Source: Maribacter dokdonensis DSW-8 (GTDB lineage Bacteria; Bacteroidota; Bacteroidia; Flavobacteriales; Flavobacteriaceae). Taken from it: a DNA stretch of 64,000 bases. Below are positions 26,467 through 35,929 of the stretch, one piece after another. Below the pieces are notes generated by a model, which saw nothing but the letters and a program-made list of their open reading frames with translations, searched no databases and was not told where the DNA came from. Location: positions 1 to 64,000 of the forward strand of contig NZ_LDPE01000005.1 in NCBI RefSeq assembly GCF_001447995.1. Reading direction: 5' to 3'. The position numbers and the translations under genes are program-made. The first letter of the stretch is position 1. The number at the start of each line of letters is the position of its first letter.

Positions 26467-27495
26467 ATGATGAACAAGTGTTTTATTATCGTATTGGTGA
26501 GTGTGCTAATGCTTGGTGGCAAGAAGCCGTTTTCGCAACAGTCGGAAACGGCACTTGCTTTACCGAACATAAGCATTCAAGAATCTATCGTATTTATAGC
26601 TGGTTTTGATGAGAGTGACAATACCTATTACAGCAATGCAAAACAGTATTTTCAAAAACAGGGAATGCCTATTGTAGAGGGTTTGCATACCATCAATGAG
26701 ATAATCGCTTACATCAACAAAGCAGGGGAAAACCAAGTTATCTTTAAAGAAATTCACGTAGTAAGCCATAGCAATGCCTGGTTAGGAATGTCCATGAGAA
26801 TTAAGGAAAATGGCGAACGCATTACCGTAAAGAGTTTAGAACATGCAGTTAAGGAGTATAACATAGAAAGCATTTGCAAAGAATATACGGGCAATACCAA
26901 GATTATTTTTCATTCATGTGGATTGGGCGAAAACAAAGCATTGCTAACAGAATTGAAGGATGTTTTTAAGGCAGACCAAGTAAGTGCATCGCCCTATTTT
27001 AATGTATTTGGGGGTAAATATGCAGAACATTATTTGGCAAAACCTTACTATGGGTATTACCCAACGGCAGAGTCTAAAGGACCAGCATTTCTATCCCAAG
27101 AATTTAGAGAAAACTACCCAAATGTACATATAGATTGGTTAACTGCTTTAACCACTAGACAAGAGTCTTCATTTGGTGAGGCTTATAGTTTTAAATTTAA
27201 TATTCCGGTAGAATGGGAATTTACTTTTGACAACAGCAACGATATGCCTAAATTGGCAGATAAGGAAGCTATCATGGATTGGGTTTCAGAATCCCCAGAA
27301 ATGGCGGAGGTATTGTTTGCCTTGCAAATTCCGATAGAAAAATTTCGTTGGAGAAGTTCGGTAAATGGTAATACGCTAATTATAAAAGGAAAAACTACGG
27401 TACTGTGCGTATTGGCACCTATTTTGCAGTCTAATGGTGCTAATGAGTACCAAAATGTGTCGGTAGAAGACCGTTCGCTTTATCAAATATTATAG
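26467..27495 (+). CDS. Exported protein with a possible caspase-like (clan CD) His/Cys pair
   Basis: A 342-residue exported protein (hydrophobic signal, about 5-17). A central alpha/beta region reads FIAGFDESDNTYYSNAKQYF, then a strand ending in EIHVVSHSNAW (His101 from the first Met), and a later strand TKIIFHSCGLGENKALL (Cys151) followed by DQVSASPY. A strand ending in His and a following strand ending in Cys is the arrangement of clan CD peptidases and of DUF4347/CHAT-like domains. Sequence similarity is weak, so this is a fold-level suggestion. The remaining 130 residues are unassigned. ATG codons at 26467 and 26470 are both possible starts. It sits directly before the sensor kinase. Confidence 0.6.
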   Translation: MMNKCFIIVLVSVLMLGGKKPFSQQSETALALPNISIQESIVFIAGFDESDNTYYSNAKQYFQKQGMPIVEGLHTINEIIAYINKAGENQVIFKEIHVVSHSNAWLGMSMRIKENGERITVKSLEHAVKEYNIESICKEYTGNTKIIFHSCGLGENKALLTELKDVFKADQVSASPYFNVFGGKYAEHYLAKPYYGYYPTAESKGPAFLSQEFRENYPNVHIDWLTALTTRQESSFGEAYSFKFNIPVEWEFTFDNSNDMPKLADKEAIMDWVSESPEMAEVLFALQIPIEKFRWRSSVNGNTLIIKGKTTVLCVLAPILQSNGANEYQNVSVEDRSLYQIL

Positions 27496-27538
27496 TAGCA
27501 TTGGCGTTAGTTTAATACATAAAGGAAATCCGTTTTTT

Positions 27539-30500
27539 TTGAATCTGATTATTAAATACTTTTTGATTGTTTGCTGTTGTTTTGGAACAATACCATTATT
27601 TGCGCAAAACAGTCAGCTACGGTCATATACCATTGCAGATGGTTTACCGCAATCACAGGTATATGATATTGTACAAGATGATATGGGCTACTTGTGGCTA
27701 GGGACTCAAGGTGGCGGACTGGCAAATTTTGACGGAGAAATTTTTGAAGTATGGAATGAAAGTGATGGCTTGCTTTCTAATTATATAGATGCACTTTACA
27801 CCGTTAACGACTCCTTGTTTATTGGAACAAAAAAGGGACTTTCCATAAAGGTAAAAAACAACTTTGTTAATCTAGAAGCTCCGCAAATACTTCAATTTTT
27901 TCCAGTTGATGGTCAGTTGTATTTAGCGACTAAAAATGGACTCTATACCTACAGCAAAAATAAGCTAATAAGCAAGGTTAATTTCAATTCAGAAATTGAT
28001 AATAGTGAAATCAATTCGGTTTTTTTTGATGGAAATTATTACTGGCTTGCGAGCAACAAAGCTTTGTGGAAGTTAAAAGAATTGGGTAACAACGCTACCG
28101 AAATTATAAAAGTTGAGAAGAATAATTTCAAGTCGGTCATAGCACATAACAACCACATCATTGCAGCAACTTTTGATGATGGTGTCTTTATAATCGATAA
28201 GGCTACAACTGATAATCGCTTTTTAATGCCGGAGCCCTCACGTATAAATTCCATGTCAATTCAAAATGAAGATGAGTTGTGGATAACTACAGATAATGAG
28301 GGAGTTACCATTGTAGAGACCACAACATTTTCAGAAATAAAAAGATTGAATACTGCCAGTGGTTTGGCAACACCACACATAAGAAAGGTCATAAATGACG
28401 ATAACGGCAATATTTGGATCGCTACATCAGGTGGCGGATTCTACAAGTATTTTCAGAACAATTTTAAACATTATGATCAAGGAACAGGCTTAAAGGGTAA
28501 TCGCATTTATGCGGTACATAACGCTCCGGACGGAATATGGTTTTCCACTTCGGAAAAAGGCTTGGCGAAAATTGATTCCGAAGGCATTCACCCATTGCCA
28601 AACGAGAGTACCTTTTTTGATGTAAAAATCAAGACCATAACTAGTGATACCAAAGGCAATATTTGGGCAGGGTCAGATAATAGAGGCTTGCTTTTTAGAG
28701 AGACCAAGATGGTTGACAGTTTGGTGTTTTCATCGAGCGAAAATTACTTCATACAAATGGATACCGTTTCGGTAGAGCGCACGGCAAATCATATCATTGA
28801 TGAAAGCAAAGGATTTCCTTCCGATTGGGTTAGAACCGTAATTGCAGACGATGATTACATATGGGCGGCAACCTATGCCCATGGTATCGTGAAATTCAAG
28901 TACTATTCAGATAAAGATAGCATGTTCATTGCCAAAACCTTTTCTAGTAGAGATGGTATTACAGATATGCTCATAAAAAGCATGGTAAAAGCTGCCGATG
29001 GTAAACTTTGGTACGCAACCCAAAAGGGTCATTTAGGGTATATAGAAAATAATAAAGTGACAACTGTAGAAACAGGCTTGGAAGAACAAACTGCAATCGG
29101 TTCCATTTTGTTTCATGATGATACTATTTTCTTGGGAACTTCAGGTAAGGGAATTTGGTATGCCAACAGTTCGAATCCGGTAAATTTTCAGCAGCTAAAG
29201 GGGAGTAAACGCTTATCGTCCAATAACATATATCAGCTTATTTTTGATGATCAAGGCAACCTGTGGGCAGGTTCTGAACGCGGTGTAGATAAAATAGAAC
29301 TTAGTGCAACGAACGAAATTGTAGATATCTATCATTTTGGTAGAAACGACGGATTCTTAGGTATAGAAACCTGCTTAAATGCGGTCGATAAAGATGAGGA
29401 TGGCAATTTGTGGTTTGGTGCTATTTATGGGTTGACCAAACATATCCCCAGTGAAAGTAAAAAAACAGCGGCTGCACCAAAAGTATATTTTACGGGAGTA
29501 GAAGAGCGGTATAAAAGCATTGATTCCTTGATCTTAAAAGATTGGACGAATACGAGCAAGGTATTACAATTAACTCCCGATCAAACCCAGTTGGGTTTTT
29601 CCTTTAGAACGGTAGATGTTGATCACCCAAACGAAGTAGCGTATAGAACTCGGTTAGATGATAATGAGTGGAGCCCTTGGGTAAAGGAGAATAAGCAAAA
29701 TTTTGCAGGTTTGGCGTATGGCGCACATACCTTTTCGGTACAATCCAGAAATTACAGATGGCAAGAAAGTGAACCTATAGCATTCCGTTTTTTTATTGAT
29801 AGTCCGCTTTACCAAAAAGACTGGTTTCAATGGTCGGTTTTGGCATTGGCGGTGGTACTGTTATTAGGCTTTGGTTGGTGGTATATACGTAAGATAAAGG
29901 CAAAAAATAGGGCGGAACAGGAACGCTTGAAAACACAAAACTATTTGTTGACCTTAGAGCAAAAAGCGCTTCAGTTACAAATGAATCCGCATTTCATTTT
30001 TAATGTTTTAAATGGTGTAAAGGCAATGGCAGGCACCAAACCAGATAAGATGGATGCTACCATAAATAGTTTTGCCATACTGTTACGGGAAACACTACAA
30101 AATTCAAGAAAAGAGCATATCGGTCTAGACCAAGAAATAAAAGCATTAAAACACTACATAGAGGTAGAACAGTTAATGGCGCAAAAGCCTTTTGAATACT
30201 CGATAAAAGTTAAAACCACTCCCGATGCCGAAGAAATATTGATACCGCCCATGCTTATTCAGCCATTTGTGGAGAATGCTATACGTCACGGAATATTAAA
30301 AGGAGAAAAGGAAGGGAAATTGGAAATAGGCTTCACGACTTCAAAAACTCATTTACATTGTAGTATTATTGATAACGGATTGGGTATTTTTAAATCGCAG
30401 AACGAAAAGGTAAAAACGGACCATCAATCAATGGCATTGACCGTTACCAAAGAAAGATTGGAATCCATTGCAGGTAAAAACACCTTGCATATCAGTGAAA

Positions 30501-30571
30501 TAAAAAATGAAGATGGTAGCGTTGAAGGTACCAAGATTGCCTTTAAAATACCCTTACTAACAGATTATTAA
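27539..30571 (+). CDS. LytS-type sensor histidine kinase with Reg_prop and Y_Y_Y sensor domains
   Basis: Membrane sensor of a two-component system. After a signal peptide (ending LFAQ, about residue 22), residues 30-650 form periplasmic beta-propellers with Reg_prop repeats such as GYLWLGTQGGGL, NIWIATSGGGF and DGIWFSTSEKGLAKID. A Y_Y_Y domain follows (about 670-755), then one membrane helix (about 765-785), a coiled segment and a His_kinase domain with QMNPHFIFN (His818) and the N-box PPMLIQPFVENAIRHGI. This is the LytS/His_kinase class that partners LytTR regulators. The best start is a TTG at 27539 right after eight T residues; there is no in-frame ATG between the upstream stop and the signal peptide, and an AAAGGA lies 12 bp upstream. 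Confidence 0.9.
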   Translation: MNLIIKYFLIVCCCFGTIPLFAQNSQLRSYTIADGLPQSQVYDIVQDDMGYLWLGTQGGGLANFDGEIFEVWNESDGLLSNYIDALYTVNDSLFIGTKKGLSIKVKNNFVNLEAPQILQFFPVDGQLYLATKNGLYTYSKNKLISKVNFNSEIDNSEINSVFFDGNYYWLASNKALWKLKELGNNATEIIKVEKNNFKSVIAHNNHIIAATFDDGVFIIDKATTDNRFLMPEPSRINSMSIQNEDELWITTDNEGVTIVETTTFSEIKRLNTASGLATPHIRKVINDDNGNIWIATSGGGFYKYFQNNFKHYDQGTGLKGNRIYAVHNAPDGIWFSTSEKGLAKIDSEGIHPLPNESTFFDVKIKTITSDTKGNIWAGSDNRGLLFRETKMVDSLVFSSSENYFIQMDTVSVERTANHIIDESKGFPSDWVRTVIADDDYIWAATYAHGIVKFKYYSDKDSMFIAKTFSSRDGITDMLIKSMVKAADGKLWYATQKGHLGYIENNKVTTVETGLEEQTAIGSILFHDDTIFLGTSGKGIWYANSSNPVNFQQLKGSKRLSSNNIYQLIFDDQGNLWAGSERGVDKIELSATNEIVDIYHFGRNDGFLGIETCLNAVDKDEDGNLWFGAIYGLTKHIPSESKKTAAAPKVYFTGVEERYKSIDSLILKDWTNTSKVLQLTPDQTQLGFSFRTVDVDHPNEVAYRTRLDDNEWSPWVKENKQNFAGLAYGAHTFSVQSRNYRWQESEPIAFRFFIDSPLYQKDWFQWSVLALAVVLLLGFGWWYIRKIKAKNRAEQERLKTQNYLLTLEQKALQLQMNPHFIFNVLNGVKAMAGTKPDKMDATINSFAILLRETLQNSRKEHIGLDQEIKALKHYIEVEQLMAQKPFEYSIKVKTTPDAEEILIPPMLIQPFVENAIRHGILKGEKEGKLEIGFTTSKTHLHCSIIDNGLGIFKSQNEKVKTDHQSMALTVTKERLESIAGKNTLHISEIKNEDGSVEGTKIAFKIPLLTDY

Positions 30572-30577
30572 ACACCT

Positions 30578-31327
30578 ATGCATACAGCGATAATAGTAGA
30601 AGATATGATTGACGCCTTAACCCTTTTAAAAAGGGATATTGAGACGCAGCACCCAGAAATTGAAATTATCGCCACGGCGCAGAGTGTAGTGGAAGCTGCC
30701 AAAGTACTGCGTAAAAATCAGCCCGATATTCTGTTTTTAGATATCATGTTAGGTGACGGTACAGGCTTTGATATTTTAGAGATTTTTCCAGATTTAAAAT
30801 CGAAGATCATATTTGTAACCGCGAGTGATGAGTTTGCTATACGTGCCTTTAAATTTGCCGCAATCGACTATGTATTAAAACCCTATTCCAACGAAGATTT
30901 AAGTTTGGCAATTGCAAGGGCAAAAGAGCAGTTACAGCCTAATAACGAGCGTTTGCAGATTTTAAAGGAAACTATTGAGGCTCCGGAGAAAAAGCCGAAT
31001 AAGATATCGTTACATACACTAGATCAAATTATCATTGTCAGTCTAGACGATATCATTCGGTGTGAATCCGATAGTAATAACACCATTTTCCACCTTCAAG
31101 ATAAACGCAAGATATTCGTAACAAAGACCCTAAAATACTTTGCCGATTTATTAAGCAGTCACGATTTTGTTCGTGTACACCAAAGTCACTTGGTCAACCT
31201 ACAATGCATCAGTGCCTATATCAAAACAGATGGTGGTTATTTAATGTTGAAGAATGGAGAAAACGTACCTGTATCTGTCCGCAAAAAAACCGAGATTATT
31301 GAGATTTTAGATAAGATGCATAGGTAG
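30578..31327 (+). CDS. LytTR-family response regulator
   Basis: A 249-residue response regulator that is the likely partner of the kinase 6 bp upstream. Residues 1-120 are a receiver domain with phosphoacceptor Asp55 (LFLDIMLGDG), acidic pocket Glu8/Asp9 and switch residues TAS and KP. Residues 145-245 are a LytTR DNA-binding domain: RCESDSNNTIFHL, FVRVHQSHLVNL and ENVPVSVRKK. LytTR domains bind pairs of direct repeats. The repeats before 22598 and 24982 are the natural candidates, making this an autoregulated circuit. Confidence 0.92.
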   Translation: MHTAIIVEDMIDALTLLKRDIETQHPEIEIIATAQSVVEAAKVLRKNQPDILFLDIMLGDGTGFDILEIFPDLKSKIIFVTASDEFAIRAFKFAAIDYVLKPYSNEDLSLAIARAKEQLQPNNERLQILKETIEAPEKKPNKISLHTLDQIIIVSLDDIIRCESDSNNTIFHLQDKRKIFVTKTLKYFADLLSSHDFVRVHQSHLVNLQCISAYIKTDGGYLMLKNGENVPVSVRKKTEIIEILDKMHR

Positions 31328-31370
31328 GGGGATTATTTTAATAAATACTATTTCAATTTCAGGAATCACA

Positions 31371-31898
31371 ATGAATTTTTACAATACATTTTATGTTTTC
31401 TTATTCTTTTTAATTTTTCAAAATGTTTATTCACAAGATACATTAGATATGAAAGAGGTTTACATTGAAAATGACTTGGTCTATAAGTATTCAGGCAACG
31501 TTCGGTTTACTGGAGTTGTGCAGTTAAAAAGAAAAAAAGATGAAGTTTATTTTGAAGAAGTGTATAATGATGGAATAATTTTATATGATTATCAATATAT
31601 AAAAGGTTCAAACAGAAGATTGATTTATCAAACCAATTATAACCGATATAAGCCTTGGTCAAAAGAAAAAGAATATTATTATCCAAAATCGGGTAAATGG
31701 ACTCAAATAACAAGCTATGACCAAAACGGGAAAAAGATCTTGGTTGAACAGTTTGAAAAGGAAGAACTAATTTACAGCTGTCAATATTCTGGTAAGAAAA
31801 AAGATGGGCAGGAGGTTTGTTATGATAAACATGGTAATAAATTGATAAATCAGTATGTAAATGGAAAAATCTTAAAGAAAAATGGATACAGAGAATAA
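31371..31898 (+). CDS. Exported MORN-like repeat protein, unknown function
   Basis: A 175-residue protein with a signal peptide (about 1-21, ending VYSQ). The mature part resembles MORN-type or toxin-antitoxin-like repeat variants of Bacteroidota, with units such as GKWTQITSYDQNGKKI and GKKKDGQEVCYDKHGNK. It follows the LytTR gene by 43 bp, so it could be read through from that operon, but it has no paired repeats of its own. No function is assigned. It is more Lys- and Tyr-rich than its neighbours. Confidence 0.65.
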   Translation: MNFYNTFYVFLFFLIFQNVYSQDTLDMKEVYIENDLVYKYSGNVRFTGVVQLKRKKDEVYFEEVYNDGIILYDYQYIKGSNRRLIYQTNYNRYKPWSKEKEYYYPKSGKWTQITSYDQNGKKILVEQFEKEELIYSCQYSGKKKDGQEVCYDKHGNKLINQYVNGKILKKNGYRE

Positions 31899-32219
31899 TT
31901 TTCTACACTTTACTTTTGCATTTAAAAAAGAACACTAATTACCTTTTTAAATATTCTTCCGAAGTACAAAAAATCACCACCCCATTTTTATATAATTCTC
32001 AAAAGCAGCATTAAAAGTTATATTTTATGTTAAGGTTAACATAATTGTATCTAAAGCCTAACTATTTTTAGGGAGCACGAATAATTCAGTTAAAAATATT
32101 TCTAGCTCAATCGCGAGAAGAACTCAATAAGGTAGTTCAATTTTCATATGATTAAGTTAGAAATAGTTGTTTTCTCAAAGAACAACGCTAACAACATTGA
32201 AACACTATAAAACTAACAC
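31899..32219. other. 321-bp gap without a gene
   Basis: An AT-rich inverted repeat (ATTTAAAAAAG ... CTTTTTAAAT, about 31919-31951) may end the upstream transcript. A small hairpin GTTGTT/AACAAC at about 32167-32187 lies in the probable leader of tldD. No coding frame or local regulator palindrome was seen. Confidence 0.4.
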
Positions 32220-33860
32220 ATGAAAAGAAGAGATTTTGTACAGTACGCCGGGTTGGGTGCCGGAGCATTGATGATGCCATCATTATTGCTAGGTAACGAC
32301 ATCCCTACAGAGGCGTTACTGGAACCAGGTATGGATGCCTTGGTGAAAAAACGAATGGCAGATGTTGCCTTAAATACTGCCAAATCATTAGGCGCTACCT
32401 ATGCAGATGCCCGTATTGGCAGGTATTTAAATCAGTATGTATTCACTAGGGAAGACAAAGTTCAAAACGTGGTCAATACAGAATCTTTCGGTATAGGTAT
32501 ACGTGTAATCGCTAACGGTACATGGGGTTTTGCCTCTACCAATAGTGTTACCGAAGATGGTATTAAAAAAGCGACGGAGCAGGCAGTTGCCATAGCAAAA
32601 GCTAACTCTAAAATTCAAAAAGAACCGGTGAAGTTGGCTCCCGTAAACGCATACGGAGAGGTGTCTTGGAAGACACCGATCAAAAAGGATTTTAAGGAAG
32701 TTCCGGTTTCGGAAAAGGTAGATCTTTTGCTAAGTGCAAATGCCGCTGCTTTGGATAACGGAGCAAACTTTGTGAACTCTGCCTTATTTATGGTCAACGA
32801 ACAAAAGTACTTTGCTTCAACGGACGGTTCTTATATTGATCAGGATATTCACCGCTTGTGGCCAACACTCCGAGTAACTGCTGTAGACAAGGCTGCCGGT
32901 ACTTTTAAGACTAGGGAGAATATGAGTGCTCCCGTAGGTATGGGCTATGAGTATTTAGACGGATTGGAATCTGAGAAAATTGATGGTCCTGCTGGATTGC
33001 GTTTATATAGAAACAGCTATGACATGGTAGAAGATGCCACTATCGCAGCAAAACAGGCAAGAGAAAAATTAACGGCAAAATCTGTTGATGCCGGTAAGTA
33101 CGATTTGGTTTTAGAACCGAATCACCTTGGGTTAACAATACATGAGTCTGTGGGTCACCCATTGGAATTGGACCGTGTATTGGGTTATGAAGCTAACTAT
33201 GCAGGTACAAGTTTTGCCTCATTGGATAAATTAAAATCGGGCAACTTTAAATATGGTAGCGACATTGTAAACCTTGTTGCGGATAAGACCCAAGTGGGTT
33301 CTTTAGGCGCTGTAGGTTATGATGATGAAGGTGTGAAAGCAAAAAAGTGGGATTTGGTACGAAACGGCGTATTGACAAATTTCCAAGCCATACGTGACCA
33401 AGCACATATGATCGGGGAAGAGGAATCTCACGGTTGTTGCTATGCACAAAGTTGGGACGATGTTCAGTTTCAGCGTATGCCAAACGTATCATTAGAGCCA
33501 GGTAAAGAAAAGTACTCTATTGCCGAAATGATAAAGGATGTAGAAAAAGGTATTTATATTGCTGGTAGAGGTTCTTACTCAATTGATCAGCAACGTTATA
33601 ATTTCCAGTTTGGTGGTACTGTTTTTTACGAGATTAAAAATGGTGAAATTGTAGGTATGTTAGAAGATGTAGCCTACCAAAGTAACACCCAAGAATTTTG
33701 GAATTCATGTGTTAAGATTTGCGATAAGGATGATTACCGTTTGTTCGGTACGTTCTTCGATGGTAAAGGGCAGCCTTCTCAGGTGAGCGCTGTATCTCAT
33801 GGTAGTTCTACTGCCAGGTTCAATGATGTAAACGTAATTAACACAGGTAGAAACATTTAA
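32220..33860 (+). CDS. tldD: TldD-family metalloprotease with Tat-like signal
   Basis: Catalytic subunit of the TldD/TldE (PmbA) metalloprotease, which degrades unfolded or modified small peptides. The zinc site HESVGH starts at His308 (HExxxH), inside IHESVGHPLELDRVLGYEANYAG, and the C-terminal region has GRGSYSIDQQRYNFQFGG. The product is 546 residues, longer than E. coli TldD (about 480), mainly because of an N-terminal extension. That extension reads MKRRDFVQYAGLGAGALMMP and looks like a twin-arginine signal, which suggests export. The TldE gene follows after 25 bp. Confidence 0.92.
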   Translation: MKRRDFVQYAGLGAGALMMPSLLLGNDIPTEALLEPGMDALVKKRMADVALNTAKSLGATYADARIGRYLNQYVFTREDKVQNVVNTESFGIGIRVIANGTWGFASTNSVTEDGIKKATEQAVAIAKANSKIQKEPVKLAPVNAYGEVSWKTPIKKDFKEVPVSEKVDLLLSANAAALDNGANFVNSALFMVNEQKYFASTDGSYIDQDIHRLWPTLRVTAVDKAAGTFKTRENMSAPVGMGYEYLDGLESEKIDGPAGLRLYRNSYDMVEDATIAAKQAREKLTAKSVDAGKYDLVLEPNHLGLTIHESVGHPLELDRVLGYEANYAGTSFASLDKLKSGNFKYGSDIVNLVADKTQVGSLGAVGYDDEGVKAKKWDLVRNGVLTNFQAIRDQAHMIGEEESHGCCYAQSWDDVQFQRMPNVSLEPGKEKYSIAEMIKDVEKGIYIAGRGSYSIDQQRYNFQFGGTVFYEIKNGEIVGMLEDVAYQSNTQEFWNSCVKICDKDDYRLFGTFFDGKGQPSQVSAVSHGSSTARFNDVNVINTGRNI

Positions 33861-33885
33861 TTGTTTCACTCTAAAAAGAACAACA

Positions 33886-35202
33886 ATGGCAATTTATACA
33901 AAAGAAGAAGCAAGAAAAATATTGGAGAAGGCATTGAGCTTTTCCAAAGCTGATACCTGCGAGATTAATTTAAGCGGGTATAATAGTGGTAATATAAGAT
34001 ATGCAAGAAATACAGTATCTACATCGGGGTACAGTTCTAACCAAAGCTTGGCGGTACAGTCTAGCTTCGGTAAAAAATCAGGTACGGCAACTATTGATGA
34101 GTTCGATGATGCATCATTGGAAAAAGTAGTGAGAAGGGCTGAGGAGTTGGCACAACTTTCTCCTGAGAATCCGGAGTTTATGGAGCCTTTAGGTCCGCAA
34201 GAGTATGATGAATCAATCACATATAGCGAGTCAACAGCAAACATAACGCCGGAGTATAGAGCAGAAGTAGCCAGTAGCAGTATTGTACCTGCAGCTGCAA
34301 AAGATGTTACCGCAGCAGGATTTTTAAATGATTCGGCAGGTTTTAGCGCTATGATCAACTCTAAGGGGTTATTCGCTTACAATCAATCTACAGATTTAGA
34401 GTTTACAGTAACCATGCGTACCAATGACGGTACCGGTTCTGGTTGGGTAACAAGAGATTTTAACGATGTAGATAAGTTCGATGCTGAAGAAGCTGCAAAG
34501 ACCGCAATTGATAAAGCAGTACTTTCAAGAGAGGCGAAAGCAATTGAGCCAGGGAAATATACGGTGATATTAGAGCCAGCAGCTTCGGCAGATTTATTAC
34601 GTAACATGTTTCGTTCTTTAAATGCGCGTTCTGCAGATGAGGGAAGAAGCTTTATGTCCGCTCCTGAAGGTAAAAATAAGATTGGGGAGAAAATAGTGGA
34701 TGAGCGCGTCAATATTTATTCAGACCCATTGCACCCAGAAGTACCTACAGCTACTTGGAACGGAGAGGGGCAACCTATAAAAAAGACAAGTTGGATTGAA
34801 AACGGAGTGGTTAAAAATTTGGCGTATGACCGTTTTTGGGCAAAGGAAAAAGGTGTGGAGCCAGTTCCTTTTCCGTCGAACGCAATTATGGCTGGTGGCG
34901 ATGCCAGTTTAGAGGATTTGATCAAGAGCACTAAAAAAGGAATTTTGGTAACACGTTTATGGTACATCCGTAGCGTAGATCCACAGACCTTGTTATATAC
35001 GGGACTTACCAGAGACGGAACGTTTTACATTGAAAACGGTGAAATTAAATATCCTGTAAAAAACTTCAGGTTTAATGAGAGTCCGATCATCATGCTGAAC
35101 AATTTAGAAACGCTTGGAAAACAAGTACGTATCAACGGTAATTTAATACCCTATATGAAGGTGCGCGACTTTACGTTTACCAGTCTTTCAGATGCGGTTT
35201 AA
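33886..35202 (+). CDS. pmbA: TldE/PmbA-family protein
   Basis: Non-catalytic partner subunit of the TldD protease. The 438-residue product lacks the HExxxH site and has the PmbA layout, with GNIRYARNTVSTSGY near the N-terminus, the central domain KYTVILEPAASADLLRNMF and a C-terminal FTFTSLSDAV. It has no signal peptide, unlike the TldD protein with its Tat-like leader, so the two would need to meet after a hitch-hiker export or the leader is not used. It is in an operon with tldD and lies 25 bp before the DUF4159 gene. Confidence 0.9.
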   Translation: MAIYTKEEARKILEKALSFSKADTCEINLSGYNSGNIRYARNTVSTSGYSSNQSLAVQSSFGKKSGTATIDEFDDASLEKVVRRAEELAQLSPENPEFMEPLGPQEYDESITYSESTANITPEYRAEVASSSIVPAAAKDVTAAGFLNDSAGFSAMINSKGLFAYNQSTDLEFTVTMRTNDGTGSGWVTRDFNDVDKFDAEEAAKTAIDKAVLSREAKAIEPGKYTVILEPAASADLLRNMFRSLNARSADEGRSFMSAPEGKNKIGEKIVDERVNIYSDPLHPEVPTATWNGEGQPIKKTSWIENGVVKNLAYDRFWAKEKGVEPVPFPSNAIMAGGDASLEDLIKSTKKGILVTRLWYIRSVDPQTLLYTGLTRDGTFYIENGEIKYPVKNFRFNESPIIMLNNLETLGKQVRINGNLIPYMKVRDFTFTSLSDAV

Positions 35203-35227
35203 GGCATCATAAAGCACTATAAACTGG

Positions 35228-35917
35228 TTGATTGTGACATTTCACATCAGCCAGTTTTCTTTTTTCAAGCGGAATAAAAACACTAATTATTTGCCCTTGA
35301 GCAACGAATTTTTCTTTACGAGATTACAGTATGAGTCCGGCGACTGGGATGTGGATCAGCGCATGCCATCCAATCTGTTGAACTCATTGGTTGAGTACAC
35401 CACCTTGAAAGTAGATACGCAAGAAAAGATAATCACCTTGGCAAGCGATGATATTTTTAAGAGTCCGTTTTGCTATATCTCAGGTCATAAGTTGGTGGAG
35501 TTCACTAAAAAGGAAAAAGAGAATTTTGAGAAGTATGTGCGCAACGGAGGCTTTGTTTTTGCCGATGACTGCAATCATGATATAGACGGCTTGTTTGCAA
35601 AATCTTTCGAGCGACAAATGGAAGAAATATTTGGTCCGTCCGAATTAAAAAAAATACCCAATGACCATGAAATCTATACCATGTTCTTTGATTTTGAAGA
35701 CGGTCCGCCCACCACATCGCAAGAGCTGAACGGCTGGGGCGATGATTTGGTGCATGATTATTTAAAGGCAATAGTCATCAATGGTAGAATAGGAGTGCTG
35801 TACAGTAATAAGGATTACGGTTGCGAGTGGGATTATGATTTTAGAAACAAACGTTGGTACAAAATAGACAATACACGGTTTGGGGTCAACATTGTCATGT
35901 ATGCCCTAACCTCATAA
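35228..35917 (+). CDS. DUF4159 family protein
   Basis: A protein of about 229 residues with the DUF4159 pattern: FFFTRLQYESGDWDVDQRMPSN, then a GATase-like alpha/beta core with YVRNGGFVFADDCNHD and a Trp/Tyr-rich C-terminus. No ATG is available. The start must be the TTG at 35228 or the GTG at 35234. DUF4159 genes regularly accompany MoxR-DUF58 clusters in Bacteroidota, as here (12 bp before moxR). Function is unknown. There is no signal peptide in this copy. Confidence 0.78.
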   Translation: MIVTFHISQFSFFKRNKNTNYLPLSNEFFFTRLQYESGDWDVDQRMPSNLLNSLVEYTTLKVDTQEKIITLASDDIFKSPFCYISGHKLVEFTKKEKENFEKYVRNGGFVFADDCNHDIDGLFAKSFERQMEEIFGPSELKKIPNDHEIYTMFFDFEDGPPTTSQELNGWGDDLVHDYLKAIVINGRIGVLYSNKDYGCEWDYDFRNKRWYKIDNTRFGVNIVMYALTS

Positions 35918-35929
35918 ACATATTTTTGA

